Origin: CAZVVT01 sp964630595
Lineage (GTDB): Bacteria > Chlamydiota > Chlamydiia > Chlamydiales > VFKH01
Assembly: GCA_964630595.1 (NCBI GenBank)
Contig: CAZVVT010000001.1
Span: 372,001-436,000, forward strand
Direction: 5' to 3'
DNA length: 64,000 nt
Shown here: positions 43,778 to 53,342 of the stretch, one piece after another
Layout of the letters: every line of letters begins with the position of its first letter
How positions within the stretch are numbered: position 1 is the first letter of the stretch
Made by a program: the position numbers and the translations under genes
The notes under the pieces: model-generated
Database searches by the model: none
What the model was told of the DNA's origin: nothing
What the model saw: the letters and a program-made list of their open reading frames with translations, nothing else

Positions 43778-45517
43778 ATGCAAATCAATCAACTAGCAAA
43801 GAAGTTCGGGATTGCGGCAATCGCATCTTTCGCTCTTTTGCTAACAGCGTGCAACCAGTGCAATGACTGGTCGCAATGCTGCCCACAACCTGCCACACAA
43901 TGTTGTCCAACAACGTGCTGTCCGACTACCGCGATGAATGGCGGGGTTGGCGCGCGTGGATTCATGGGTCTGGCTCAAACTACTGACGAAGGCGAAGAGG
44001 GCAAAACTGTTGGTTTCGCTCGTTCTTTTGGCTTTGCTCAGACACTAAGTGCTAAAGCATCAAGCAACATCGTAGTAGCGCAAGGTTGCGCTCCCTGCGA
44101 TCCTTGTGCTCCTGGCAGCAACGCAGTTGCTCGTACACCCTCTAGTGCTTGCCGCACCAATGTTGTGACGATCAACACAGATCACGTACGCGTGACAAAG
44201 CAATATCCAGCCGGCATGGTGGACTTGAACCAAGAGTTCCCCATTGTTTACACAGTGACTGCTCTGGATAACGCTGAAAACATCCAAGTGACAGAGACAA
44301 TTCCTTCAGGCGTTGTTTATGTACGCGGTGATGTGAACGGCGCTGCTTCTGGCGATAGCGTTGTATGGACCATTGACTCTCTGTCAAAAGGCCAATCAAA
44401 GGTCATCAGAACATGGTTTAAAGCGACTCAAGTAGGGCAAATCTGCGGCTGCACAACAGTGACAGCAACTCCCTGCATCAGCGCTTGTATCTGTGTTGGT
44501 GAGGCATGCATTGAGTGCTCCAAAACAGCTCCTCCAAAAATCAACTGCGATGATTGGTTTGAGTACACAATCACAGTGAAAAACACAGGTACAGCTGTAG
44601 CCCGCGATGTTGTGGTGACAGAGAACCTGCCTTCTGAGGTAGAACACCCCAGTGGACAGCGCGTACTGCGTTTTAACCTCGGTGATATTTGCCCCAAAGA
44701 GTGCAAACAGTTCAACGTGCGCGTAAAAGCGAAAACACGTTGCATCCATGTCTGCAACACCATCACTACAACCTCCTCGAACTGCGAAAGCAGCTCTTGC
44801 GAGTGCTGTGTTGATATTTGCAAACAGATCGTTTCGATCCGCAAATCGGGTCCTGCTGAGCAGTTCGTCTGCAAAAACGCAGATTACCAGTTGGTGATTC
44901 GCAACGAGGGTGATAACCCACTGCACGATGTAGTCGTAACTGACTTCGCGCCTCAAGGCACATGCATCGTCTCTGCTCCAGGAGCTTCGCTCTCTGGTAA
45001 CACAGCGACATGGTGCTGCAAGGTACTGAACCCAGGCGAAGAGCGTGTGTTCAATATCCGCCTGACTGCAAGAAATTGCGGCGTATACTGCAACCGCGCT
45101 TCCGTCCGCGCTGCTGACGGCTGCGGTACAGACACCGAACTGTGCACAACCTGGAAAGGTTGCTCCGGCATTACAATGTGCGTAACAGACTGCCAAGACC
45201 CTATCTGTGTTGGTGAGTGCAATACGTACAAAATCGTCGTTGTGAACCAGGGTTCAGTACCCGACACAAACGTGTCGATCGTGGCGAATTTCAGCCCCGA
45301 ACTGCTCCCTATCAGCGGCTGTGGTCCTACCTGTGCGACCGTTTCCGGTCAAACAGTGACCTTCAAGCCAATTGCTTCGCTTCCTGCTAAGCAAACAGCT
45401 GAGTTCACTATCCGTGCAAAAGGCGTTTCCTCCGGAGATGCCCGTCTGAAAGTCGACCTGATGGCTGACTTCCTGACAAAGCCGGTAACCGACGAGGAAA
45501 GCACACAGGTCTACTAG
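43778..45517 (+). CDS. omcB: Large cysteine-rich outer membrane protein OmcB
   Basis: 579 residues, a Lys-rich N terminus and a hydrophobic stretch ending in LLLTAC, which looks like a lipobox (Cys25). The next 30 residues are Cys-dense (NQCNDWSQCC, QCCPTTCC). The rest holds several DUF11-type beta-sandwich repeats, e.g. YTVTALDNAENIQVTETIPS and YTITVKNTGTAVARDVVV, each with conserved cysteines. OmcB is the disulphide-cross-linked periplasmic/outer-membrane lattice protein of chlamydial elementary bodies. AGGAG about ten bases upstream supports ATG 43778. Confidence 0.95.
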   Translation: MQINQLAKKFGIAAIASFALLLTACNQCNDWSQCCPQPATQCCPTTCCPTTAMNGGVGARGFMGLAQTTDEGEEGKTVGFARSFGFAQTLSAKASSNIVVAQGCAPCDPCAPGSNAVARTPSSACRTNVVTINTDHVRVTKQYPAGMVDLNQEFPIVYTVTALDNAENIQVTETIPSGVVYVRGDVNGAASGDSVVWTIDSLSKGQSKVIRTWFKATQVGQICGCTTVTATPCISACICVGEACIECSKTAPPKINCDDWFEYTITVKNTGTAVARDVVVTENLPSEVEHPSGQRVLRFNLGDICPKECKQFNVRVKAKTRCIHVCNTITTTSSNCESSSCECCVDICKQIVSIRKSGPAEQFVCKNADYQLVIRNEGDNPLHDVVVTDFAPQGTCIVSAPGASLSGNTATWCCKVLNPGEERVFNIRLTARNCGVYCNRASVRAADGCGTDTELCTTWKGCSGITMCVTDCQDPICVGECNTYKIVVVNQGSVPDTNVSIVANFSPELLPISGCGPTCATVSGQTVTFKPIASLPAKQTAEFTIRAKGVSSGDARLKVDLMADFLTKPVTDEESTQVY

Positions 45518-45546
45518 TAGTCCTGTAGCTTCCCTTCCGGGAATAC

Positions 45547-45590
45547 AAAAGGGCCGACCCCCACAGTGGGGGCCGGCCCTTTTTGTTTTT
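45547..45590 (+). terminator. Strong terminator after omcB (probably bidirectional)
   Basis: GC-rich hairpin: 45549-45563 pairs with 45569-45582 around ACAGT, ending in TTTTTGTTTTT; an A run on the 5' side means it can also end the minus-strand gene whose stop is at 45589. Confidence 0.9.
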
Positions 45591-46467
45591 ACAAATAACG
45601 AATGTTGTCGATTTTCTCAGGCCCTACAAAGCCCGGATCGGGTCTTTGCCAAGTAATCTCTGCCTGAATCGTATGGGTCTTGGTTGAAATCACCCAGTAC
45701 TGCCCATCGTGCTTAATACTCTCAATCGCCTCACCACCGACCAATTCCCGTAAACGGGGATCGTTCTTCAAGGCTTCTTCAACGAGCTGATTGTGTGCTT
45801 CTGGCCCCAGGGTCCCCAGACGTGTTTCCTTCGCTTTCTGCTGCGCGACATAGGTTTGGCAGGTTTGAGCCAGGGCATAGCCCTGAAGGCCCGTAAAGGC
45901 CAAATAGCCCAGTCCCAGAACGTAGTCTTTCTTCGCAAAGCTCCATGCAGCCAAGCCCAGTGTCAAGGCAACTCCCACACTCAGCGCCGCAATGGCCACT
46001 TCAGCACTCTGCGTAAAGATCGCTGCAGCCAACAAAGCACACGAAACCGCATAGCCAATCTCTAAAACCGCCTCTTTCCAACGCTCTTCTTTGATCATCA
46101 ATGCCGCTTCCAAAAGGTGCAGCCCACTCTGTGCTGCCAGGGCCGGTCCCACTACGAAAGGCAAAGAAACGAACAGGGTCACAGTAGCAAGAAGCGCCAG
46201 ACCCGCAGCGGCTACTTTAAGCGCCACATGAGCGGCTTTATGCCTCTCTTCCCCTCCCGCCACGGCAGCGCCGACAACGCTCGTCATGACCGTAAATCCT
46301 TGCGACACAATACGCGCAACACCAGCCGTCACAGGAATAGCCCTCAACACCCCTAAAGCCACCTGCGCCGCCATTAACATCGCCCCAATATAAGGGATCT
46401 CATTGGTCTTACACGTTTCCGCTGTTTGAGCGGTCTGTCCCTGCCCAACGATCATCGCTGCTGCCAT
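45589..46467 (-). CDS. Hypothetical multi-pass membrane protein
   Basis: 292 residues, MAAAMIVGQG start. At least five hydrophobic segments fill residues 25-210 (e.g. ALLATVTLFVSLPFVVGPALA and AIAALSVGVALTLGLAAW), followed by a soluble tail of about 80 residues (LREL VGGEAIESIKHDGQ and WQRPDPGFVGPE). The paired hydrophobic lobes are similar to those of chlamydial inclusion-membrane proteins, but no sequence relation is recognised. Its 3' end meets the omcB terminator. Confidence 0.65.
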   Translation of the reverse strand: MAAAMIVGQGQTAQTAETCKTNEIPYIGAMLMAAQVALGVLRAIPVTAGVARIVSQGFTVMTSVVGAAVAGGEERHKAAHVALKVAAAGLALLATVTLFVSLPFVVGPALAAQSGLHLLEAALMIKEERWKEAVLEIGYAVSCALLAAAIFTQSAEVAIAALSVGVALTLGLAAWSFAKKDYVLGLGYLAFTGLQGYALAQTCQTYVAQQKAKETRLGTLGPEAHNQLVEEALKNDPRLRELVGGEAIESIKHDGQYWVISTKTHTIQAEITWQRPDPGFVGPEKIDNIRYL

Positions 46468-46588
46468 ATTACCCCCTTTGTGAAGAGAGTTATTCTAATT
46501 AATAAATATTAAGATCATGCAACGAAATCTTTACAAGATTTTAATATAAGAAAATTATCTTTTCCTCTTCATAACAAAGGGGAAAGCC

Positions 46589-47359
46589 ATGGCTGCTGTG
46601 AGTGGATTAGCCTTACTCAATATCTACGAAAGACGCATTACGAATTCTGCAAACCCTACAGCAGAAATAGATCGCTGTTTAGCGGAAATTGCTGCACTTG
46701 AATCCAGAGAAGAGCTCTCTCCTTCCGATGCAGCAGCCCTACGAGGGCGAGTCACAGCATTTCGCAAAGATCAATCCTGGGGATGGAGCAGTGTTGCTTT
46801 GGCTGTTGCTGGCGTTGCAGGAGCAGCGCTTGCAGCACTTGCTTTCCTAAGAAGCGGGGCGAGTGTTGCAGCCAGCAGTGGGCACGTGGCCGCAAGGGCA
46901 CATCCTGTAATTCATACTCTTTCACGTGTACCTGGAGCGATTCGCACTATCAACCAGCTACGCGGGCTCTTTTTTGGTTCACCTTCCACTGCTCCTAGGC
47001 CATACATGCTAGCTTTCGAAGCTAACTCAAGGGGTCTTTCCGGGGCAACGGTTTTTCGAACTGCCGATCGCATGCCAAGCGAAGGCGTTGGACGTGGTGA
47101 CATGGCCTGTGTTCCGGTGCCCGTTCCTTTTGAATTAGCTCCGGCCATTACAGTACCTCCACCCATGTTTACACCGCCCGCGCCGCTCATGCCAAGACTT
47201 CCCGATCTTCACGATGCACTTAAAGAAGCGGAGAGATTTTTAGATCACCCCCCACATCGTCACGAAGATCATGATGGGCATGGCACCGAGTGGGGCGCGG
47301 GCGGAAGCGGAGGCACCGACCGATATGAAGGCAATATCAATCCAAGCGACAGAGGCTGA
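46589..47359 (+). CDS. Hypothetical protein with one membrane segment and a His/Gly-rich tail
   Basis: 256 residues, start MAAVSGLALLN, preceded by AAAGGGGAAA. A coiled-coil-like N terminus (AEIDRCLAEIAALESREEL), one hydrophobic segment (VALAVAGVAGAALAALAFL, residues about 69-87), a Pro-rich stretch (PPPMFTPPAPLMPRLP) and a His/Asp/Gly tail. No recognised domain. Divergent from the previous membrane protein, sharing a 120-base AT-rich upstream region. Confidence 0.6.
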   Translation: MAAVSGLALLNIYERRITNSANPTAEIDRCLAEIAALESREELSPSDAAALRGRVTAFRKDQSWGWSSVALAVAGVAGAALAALAFLRSGASVAASSGHVAARAHPVIHTLSRVPGAIRTINQLRGLFFGSPSTAPRPYMLAFEANSRGLSGATVFRTADRMPSEGVGRGDMACVPVPVPFELAPAITVPPPMFTPPAPLMPRLPDLHDALKEAERFLDHPPHRHEDHDGHGTEWGAGGSGGTDRYEGNINPSDRG

Positions 47360-48265
47360 TTACTTAGGAAACGGGAAGACCTTGAGGTCTTTCGCGACGT
47401 CAGTGCTCGGGAAGATAGCGCGGGCTTCGTCGAGGAGTGCTTTGGTGTCCTGGTAACGGGCGGAGAAGTGGGTGAGGACGAGCTGCTGGGCACCGGCGTC
47501 GCGGGCGATGGTGGCGGCCTGCTTGGCGGTGAGGTGGCGGTGGTCGCGGGCTAGCTCGCGGTGCTCTTCCGTGTAGGTGCTTTCACAAAGAAAGAGACGG
47601 GCGCCTTTGGCGAGGCGGGTGGCGGCTGCGCAAGGGAGCGTGTCGATGACAACCGCAAGGGTATCGCCGGGACGGATCCAGGAGACCTCGTCCAAAGTGA
47701 TGGTTGTCCCATTGATCGTGATCGATCCGTTTCTCTCGAGTTCTTTGACAGCAGGACCGCGAATGCCGAAATGTTCGAGCTTTTCGCGGCTCCATTTACG
47801 CGTCTCTTTTTCCGTGATGCGCCAGCCCAGATTATCAACGCCGTGGTTGAGGAAGTCCGCTTCAATGCGGAAATGGCCATCGTCATGCACCAGACCCGCT
47901 TTTTCCACTGGATGTTTGATGACCTTGATGCGCTCATGGTAGATCGTACCGTAGCGCAGCCGCTCAAAGTAGGCTTCGCCGCTGGCAGGATAGTAGCAAT
48001 GGATCTCATGATCCACGTTGTCCAAATTGAGCCGCATGAGCATCGAGCCCAGGCCGAGGCAATGGTCGCCGTGGAAGTGAGAGATGAAGATGCGGTTGAC
48101 GACGGGCGGAGCGACGTTGGCAAAGATGAACTGGCGCTGTGTGCCCTCACCGGGATCAAAGAGCAGCCCCTCGTCATTCCAGCGGACCAGGTAGGCGCCG
48201 TGGTTGCGGAAGCGGGTGGGTTGCTGGGATGAGCAGCCGAGGATGATCAGATCACGAACGCTCAT
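47360..48265 (-). CDS. rnz: Ribonuclease Z (tRNA 3'-processing endonuclease)
   Basis: Metallo-beta-lactamase family enzyme that trims tRNA 3' ends. Start MSVRDLIILGCSSQQPTRF; the zinc motif SHFHGDHCLGL; flexible-arm region; distal ligands in CESTYTEEH and LTHFSARY. About 301 residues. I chose ATG 48265, 14 bases inside the end of the rhomboid gene, because AGGAG lies just before it; a frame start at 48289 is possible. Confidence 0.93.
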   Translation of the reverse strand: MSVRDLIILGCSSQQPTRFRNHGAYLVRWNDEGLLFDPGEGTQRQFIFANVAPPVVNRIFISHFHGDHCLGLGSMLMRLNLDNVDHEIHCYYPASGEAYFERLRYGTIYHERIKVIKHPVEKAGLVHDDGHFRIEADFLNHGVDNLGWRITEKETRKWSREKLEHFGIRGPAVKELERNGSITINGTTITLDEVSWIRPGDTLAVVIDTLPCAAATRLAKGARLFLCESTYTEEHRELARDHRHLTAKQAATIARDAGAQQLVLTHFSARYQDTKALLDEARAIFPSTDVAKDLKVFPFPK

Positions 48266-48992
48266 ACACTCCTGCGAGGGCGCCGGCAAGGGCCCCGGTG
48301 ATATGCGCCGTGTTGGCCAGGCCCGTAGTCAACTCCGAACCCACAAGAAAAAAGAGCGTCTGCAGCAGTGCAGAGCCCGAAACAAAGACGGCAATCATCA
48401 AGATGGTGACTTTAGGAACAGGCCAGTAGTCATGACGTTTGCGCACCCAGATATAGCCCACAAGGCCCGTGATGATGCCGGAGAGACCCAGAAAGTTAGC
48501 GCCACTCATCATGTATTGGCAAATATTGGAAAAGAGAGCGACGAAGAGGATGAGGGCTAAAAACCGCATGAAGCCGAGGCGTTGCTCTACGAGAGTGCCG
48601 AGAAAAAAGAGCCAGAGAATGTTGAAGAAGAGGTGCATGAGATTGCCATGCAGCACGGCAGGGGTGAACAAACGCCAGACTTGTCCTTGACGAATCGATT
48701 CGAAGAGAGGTCCTGTAGGAGCCTGTTTGGTGATGACGTCGTAGAGGCCAGGCCAGACAGGGGTGACTGCGATCTGTGACAAGAGCGCTGGATTTTTTGT
48801 CTCCGCCCACTGCTCAATCAACTGATCGCGCAAGGGAAAGTCGAAGAGAAGAGCGCGATCTACAGGCGGCAGTGACGCAGCGGACTGCGTCCACAGCACG
48901 GGTTGTCCTTCAAGAGAGGGCGCTGTGTAGACACCGAGTGCAAAGAGAGCGCTCGCGACCAAAATCAAAAGCAGCGTCACGGGTGTCTTCAT
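48252..48992 (-). CDS. Rhomboid-family intramembrane serine protease
   Basis: 246 residues with about six to seven hydrophobic segments. The loop motif WRLFTPAVLHGNLMHLFFN, the catalytic Ser in GLSGIITGLVGY and the catalytic His in AHITGALAGALAG are all present, so an active protease is expected. Substrates are unknown. It overlaps the hldE-like gene by four bases and rnz by 14, in a lon-hldE-like-rhomboid-rnz operon. Confidence 0.9.
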   Translation of the reverse strand: MKTPVTLLLILVASALFALGVYTAPSLEGQPVLWTQSAASLPPVDRALLFDFPLRDQLIEQWAETKNPALLSQIAVTPVWPGLYDVITKQAPTGPLFESIRQGQVWRLFTPAVLHGNLMHLFFNILWLFFLGTLVEQRLGFMRFLALILFVALFSNICQYMMSGANFLGLSGIITGLVGYIWVRKRHDYWPVPKVTILMIAVFVSGSALLQTLFFLVGSELTTGLANTAHITGALAGALAGVYERS

Positions 48993-49483
48993 AAAGCTTT
49001 GATCCGTTCAATAATCGACGAAGTAGAAAGACCGGGCACCAGCGGCACAATCACGAGCTGCGCACCAATCTTTTTCACCGTCTCCGCTTCGATGCAGTCG
49101 CTGCCCCAATCCGCTCCGTTGACATGCACCTGAGGACGCACTGTTTCGAGAAAGCGGCGAGGATCGGTCTCTTCAAACCAAGTCACGTAATCGACAAATT
49201 CCAGCGCTGCCATCATCTGCAAACGGTATTCCAATGCAATGATGGGACGTTTGGGGCTCTTATATTTCTGAATCGAAGCATCGCTATTCAACGCCACCAA
49301 AAGCACATCCGCTTGCTGAGAGGCTTCAAAGATGATCTGCAAATGACCGGCATGGAGCAGATCAAAAGAGCCATTCAGCGTAGCCAGACTTTTTCCGCCC
49401 AGACGCTGTGAAAAGCTTCCCAGATCTTTGGGATGAACCAGCTTTTTTTCAAAAAACGATTGAAAAGACGTCACGGTAATCAC
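48989..49483 (-). CDS. Nucleotidyltransferase, HldE/RfaE C-terminal (ADP-heptose synthase) type
   Basis: 164 residues with the cytidylyltransferase HxGH motif in NGSFDLLHAGHLQI and the TSSIIERI ending. The match is to stand-alone D-glycero-beta-D-manno-heptose 1-phosphate adenylyltransferases (RfaE2/HldC). Role in heptose/LPS synthesis is inferred from family. The ATG at 49483 lies 35 bases inside the end of lon; no alternative start is obvious. Confidence 0.8.
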   Translation of the reverse strand: MITVTSFQSFFEKKLVHPKDLGSFSQRLGGKSLATLNGSFDLLHAGHLQIIFEASQQADVLLVALNSDASIQKYKSPKRPIIALEYRLQMMAALEFVDYVTWFEETDPRRFLETVRPQVHVNGADWGSDCIEAETVKKIGAQLVIVPLVPGLSTSSIIERIKAL

Positions 49484-51857
49484 TCACAAAGTGGAATTTC
49501 AGCCCTTTCTTCACTGCGGCAGGCAACTCTTGTACATCACGCTCATTCTCTTTGGGGAGAATGATGCGCTGCAGACCGGCGCGCTTCGCCGCCATCAGCT
49601 TCTCTTTGATGCCGCCTACGGGAAGGACTTTCCCCGTAAGAGTCATCTCCCCCGTCATCGCTACGGAAGAAAGGGGCGCCTTCTTCATCAACAACGACAG
49701 CAAAGCTGTCACCATCGTTACTCCTGCAGAGGGACCATCTTTGGGAACTGCTCCCTCCGGCAGGTGGATGTGGATCGACTGCTTTTCAAAGAACTGCGAC
49801 TTCGGTGCAAACTGTTTGAACTGGCTCGAGACATAACTCCAGGCGATCTCGGACGACTCTTTCATCACCGAACCCGCCTGGCCCGTCATGTGCAGTCCAT
49901 TTTTCTCCGCCGCCGTCGCCATCGCTTCCACGTAGATGGTCGATCCGCCCATCGATGTCCATGCAAGACCGCACGTCACACCAATGGGCAACTTCGGATA
50001 GAGACGATCTGATGTGAAAGGAGGCAGTCCAAGCCACTTGGAGAGCTCTTCTACCTTAATCGTAACGGTCTCTTCTCCCGACACAATCTTCACGGCAGCT
50101 TTGCGCACAATGCGCTTGATCGCGTTCTCCAGGCCACGTAGACCCGATTCACGTGCCCAACTGCGCACGATTTCCTTCACCGCTTCCTTTTCTATCTTCA
50201 ACTGCGTCTGTTGAATACCCGCCTCTTTCAAATGCTTCGCAATCAGAAAGCGCGTGGCAATCACCACCTTCTCTTCTTCCAAATACCCAGAGAGCCGAAT
50301 GACTTCCATACGGTCTTTCAAAGGCTCCGGAATCGAATCGGTCATGTTTGCCGTCGTCACAAAAAGCACCTTGGATAGGTCCACCGGCACATCTAAATAG
50401 TGGTCGAGAAATTCCCTGTTCTGTTCCGGATCGAGCACTTCCAACAAAGCCGATCCAGGATCCCCCTGAAACGAGCTTCCCATCTTATCGATCTCATCGA
50501 TCAACACGACAGGATTCATCGACTGTGTCAGTTTCATCGCCTGAATCAACTTGCCCGGCATCGCCCCCACGTAGGTGCGACGATGGCCTTTAATTTCAGC
50601 CTCATCACGCATGCCGCCCACAGAGAAGCGGAAGAATTTGCGCCCGAGTGCTTTAGCCACACTCTTTGCAATCGATGTCTTGCCCACACCAGGAGGCCCT
50701 ACCAAGCAGAGAATGCTGCCCTTCACACCACCGGAGAGCTTGCCTACGCTCATGAATTCGAGAATGCGCTCTTTCACATCACTCAAACCGTAGTGATCCT
50801 CTTCCAGCACCTTTTTGGCGTGTACCAAATCGAAATTGTCTTCCGTTGTTTTGCCCCAAGGCATCACTGTCAGCCAATCAACGTACGAAGAGCGCACAGC
50901 ATATTCCGAAGAGGTCGGCTCTAGACTCCCCAAAATTTCCAACTCTTCTTGAATGGTCTTTGCGATCGATTCAGGAACAACGCGCTCTTTCAAACGCGTT
51001 TCATATTTACTCAAATCGTGCCCACGCACACCCTCAAGACCCAATTCTTTCTTGATTGTCTTAAGCTGCTCTTTCAGAAAAAACTCGCGCTGATTTTTGG
51101 TAAACGAAGACTCCACCTTCTTGTGGATATCGCTTTGCATCTGCCCCAGGTCGATCTCTTTGCGCAACAAAATCAGCACCTTCTCCACGCGCTGCTCGAT
51201 GTCGACTGTCTCAAGAATATCCTGTAGTTCATCGCGGGAAGCTGTGGTCAGCGAAGCGGCAAAGTCCGCCAGCTTGGCGCTCTCGGTAAAGTCAGAGTGG
51301 CTCAAGAAAATCTGCAGCTCTTCTTTGAAGAGCGGATTGAGTTTGAGCAACTCCTTAATAGCGGAAACGATGCTGATGGAATAGGCCTTGAGTCGATCAC
51401 TGGAGGTCTTAGGCTCGTCTAAAGGTACTCCTTGCGCTGTGATCAGTTCTCCGGCGCTGTCCCACTCATTGATCTGCAAGCGTTGGTCGACAGTGACCAC
51501 CACCTGTGCCGCATGGCCGCCTGAGCTGGGAATGATGCGCAAAATGCGGGCAATGACCCCAAAGTTGTGTAAATCTTCTTTTTTGAGCTTCTTGAGGCTA
51601 ACGTCTTCCTTCTTCGTCAACACCAACGCCACCAACCGCTGCTTAGACTGCGAAAGAGCCTTTAAGGCTTCGTAGTAGGGCCCTTTTTCAATCATCAGGG
51701 GGGTCGCCATGCCCGGGAAAAGGGGCCTTTTGACCAGGGGAAAAACCGTCAGGGGGCTCAAACGATCGGCCAGGACAGATTCATCTTCTGCTTGGAGGGC
51801 TTGAACGATCTCTTCTTGCAACGCTTCGAAATCTAAATCTTCGGTTGTGCTACTCAT
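49449..51857 (-). CDS. lon: ATP-dependent protease Lon
   Basis: 802 residues. N-terminal substrate domain, AAA+ module with Walker A GPPGVGKTSIAKSVAKALG and GMRDEAEIKGHRRTYVGAMPG, sensor regions, and the S16 protease with catalytic Ser in PKDGPSAGVTM and Lys in GIKEKLMAAKRAGL. Degrades misfolded and regulatory proteins in the cytoplasm. It leads the operon. Divergent from tsaB by 62 bases. Confidence 0.96.
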   Translation of the reverse strand: MSSTTEDLDFEALQEEIVQALQAEDESVLADRLSPLTVFPLVKRPLFPGMATPLMIEKGPYYEALKALSQSKQRLVALVLTKKEDVSLKKLKKEDLHNFGVIARILRIIPSSGGHAAQVVVTVDQRLQINEWDSAGELITAQGVPLDEPKTSSDRLKAYSISIVSAIKELLKLNPLFKEELQIFLSHSDFTESAKLADFAASLTTASRDELQDILETVDIEQRVEKVLILLRKEIDLGQMQSDIHKKVESSFTKNQREFFLKEQLKTIKKELGLEGVRGHDLSKYETRLKERVVPESIAKTIQEELEILGSLEPTSSEYAVRSSYVDWLTVMPWGKTTEDNFDLVHAKKVLEEDHYGLSDVKERILEFMSVGKLSGGVKGSILCLVGPPGVGKTSIAKSVAKALGRKFFRFSVGGMRDEAEIKGHRRTYVGAMPGKLIQAMKLTQSMNPVVLIDEIDKMGSSFQGDPGSALLEVLDPEQNREFLDHYLDVPVDLSKVLFVTTANMTDSIPEPLKDRMEVIRLSGYLEEEKVVIATRFLIAKHLKEAGIQQTQLKIEKEAVKEIVRSWARESGLRGLENAIKRIVRKAAVKIVSGEETVTIKVEELSKWLGLPPFTSDRLYPKLPIGVTCGLAWTSMGGSTIYVEAMATAAEKNGLHMTGQAGSVMKESSEIAWSYVSSQFKQFAPKSQFFEKQSIHIHLPEGAVPKDGPSAGVTMVTALLSLLMKKAPLSSVAMTGEMTLTGKVLPVGGIKEKLMAAKRAGLQRIILPKENERDVQELPAAVKKGLKFHFVSDYRDVFSIVF

Positions 51858-51919
51858 AAAAACGCTCTAGTTTACCGCGATTGCTCCCATTCCTGCAATG
51901 TAGTATGCTTGCCCAGCAA

Positions 51920-52423
51920 ATGAAACGAATCTTGTTCATTGATGCCTCTTTTGAGCAGGGGCTCATTGCCTTTGGCGATCAGACCCGCACCTTTGACGCC
52001 CGCTTTGGTGGTTCCAACCAGATCGCCTCCTTGGTTGCTGACATCATGACGGAAACCCCCGACATCATCGCCTATGGCGAGGGCCCTGGCTCCTACACCG
52101 GCCTACGGGCCGCCGCCGCCTTCGCCATGGGGCTGAGCTGCGCCCTCAACCGCCCCCTGGTTGCCGTCCCCTTTCTTGCCGCCTTCCCCTTGCCCTGCCT
52201 GCTCGATGCCAAAAGTGGCGGCATCTGGGCCTACATCGAAGACCAGGGGATAAAAATTTCTTTAGAGAAGGCGCAAGGCCTCACCGGCCCCCTCTTTTCG
52301 CCCCAACCGCTCTCGCAGCGCTTGGAGCGACCCATCGAGCCCGCTTCCTTCGACCTCAAGAAGCTCTACGAACTCATTCAAAACAGACCCGCCTGTACAA
52401 ATATTTCTTTGAACTATGTCTAA
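51920..52423 (+). CDS. tsaB: tRNA threonylcarbamoyl adenosine biosynthesis protein TsaB (short form)
   Basis: About 167 residues; start MKRILFIDASFEQGLIAF, core motif GEGPGSYTGLRAAAAFAMG. TsaB partners TsaD/TsaE in making t6A at tRNA position 37. It is shorter than the E. coli protein, as chlamydial TsaB is. ATG 51920 gives the family start; an ATG at 51905 is in frame. It overlaps trhO by eight bases. Confidence 0.85.
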   Translation: MKRILFIDASFEQGLIAFGDQTRTFDARFGGSNQIASLVADIMTETPDIIAYGEGPGSYTGLRAAAAFAMGLSCALNRPLVAVPFLAAFPLPCLLDAKSGGIWAYIEDQGIKISLEKAQGLTGPLFSPQPLSQRLERPIEPASFDLKKLYELIQNRPACTNISLNYV

Positions 52424-53342
52424 CTACTTAGTCCTTGCGTACTACTACTTTGGCCCCATCGCCGACCCTCAAGCACTGGTTGCTGCCCACAAAGCTTTTT
52501 TTGCCGGACGCGATGTAGCCGGGCGCATCTACATTTCTCATGACGGCATCAATGGCCAGATGAGCGGCATCAAGGCAGATGCCGAAGCCTTCATGCAGTG
52601 GCTGCAGACCCAAATTCCCTCGATTGAATTCAAGATTCACCAGTGGCACGAAAACGTCTTTCCTCGCATGACGGTGAAGGTGCGCAAACAGCTCGTTGCC
52701 ATCGACAAACCCGTCGATCTCGATAAGAAAGGGACCTATCTCTCTCCTCAACAATGGCGTGCTGCACTCGAAGGCGAGCGCGACTTTCTGCTTCTCGACG
52801 TACGCAACAACTACGAATCCGAAGTGGGTACTTTTGAGGGCGCCGTCTGTCCTCCTCTGGAAACGTTTCGCGACTTTCCCGCCTATGTGCAATCTCTGAA
52901 AGAACAGATCGACCCAAAGACGAAAGTGCTGATGTTCTGCACCGGCGGCATTCGCTGCGAGCTCTTCTCTTCCCTCATGAAAGAGGAGGGTTTCGACAAT
53001 GTGCAGCAGCTCCACGGAGGGGTCATCCAATACGGTCTTGAAGAGGGCGCCAAACATTGGAAGGGCAAGCTCTTCGTTTTCGATGACCGTCTAACAATTC
53101 CTATCGGCGAAAGCTCTGCCATCAGCTCCTGCCACAAGTGCGGATGTGCGGAAGACACTTACTACAACTGTGCTAACATGGATTGCAATGAGCTCTTTGT
53201 CTCCTGCAGAGAGTGTGCCACAGCCCTGGCCGGTTGCTGCAGCACGAAATGTAAAAGCGGACAACGCCTGCGTCCTTACAATCCCGACCAGACTCCCAAG
53301 CCTTTCCGCAAAAAACACCTACTCTGTGGATGTAACCTCTAA
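52416..53342 (+). CDS. trhO: tRNA uridine 5-hydroxylase TrhO (YceA), rhodanese domain
   Basis: 308 residues. N-terminal acylphosphatase-like part (YYYFGPIADP...), rhodanese domain with catalytic Cys in MFCTGGIRCELF, and C-terminal cysteine-rich zinc-like tail (CHKCGCAEDTYYNC; CRECATALAGCC). TrhO carries out oxygen-dependent hydroxylation of wobble uridine. It follows tsaB with an eight-base overlap, and overlaps the next gene by one base (TAATG). Confidence 0.92.
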   Translation: MSNYLVLAYYYFGPIADPQALVAAHKAFFAGRDVAGRIYISHDGINGQMSGIKADAEAFMQWLQTQIPSIEFKIHQWHENVFPRMTVKVRKQLVAIDKPVDLDKKGTYLSPQQWRAALEGERDFLLLDVRNNYESEVGTFEGAVCPPLETFRDFPAYVQSLKEQIDPKTKVLMFCTGGIRCELFSSLMKEEGFDNVQQLHGGVIQYGLEEGAKHWKGKLFVFDDRLTIPIGESSAISSCHKCGCAEDTYYNCANMDCNELFVSCRECATALAGCCSTKCKSGQRLRPYNPDQTPKPFRKKHLLCGCNL

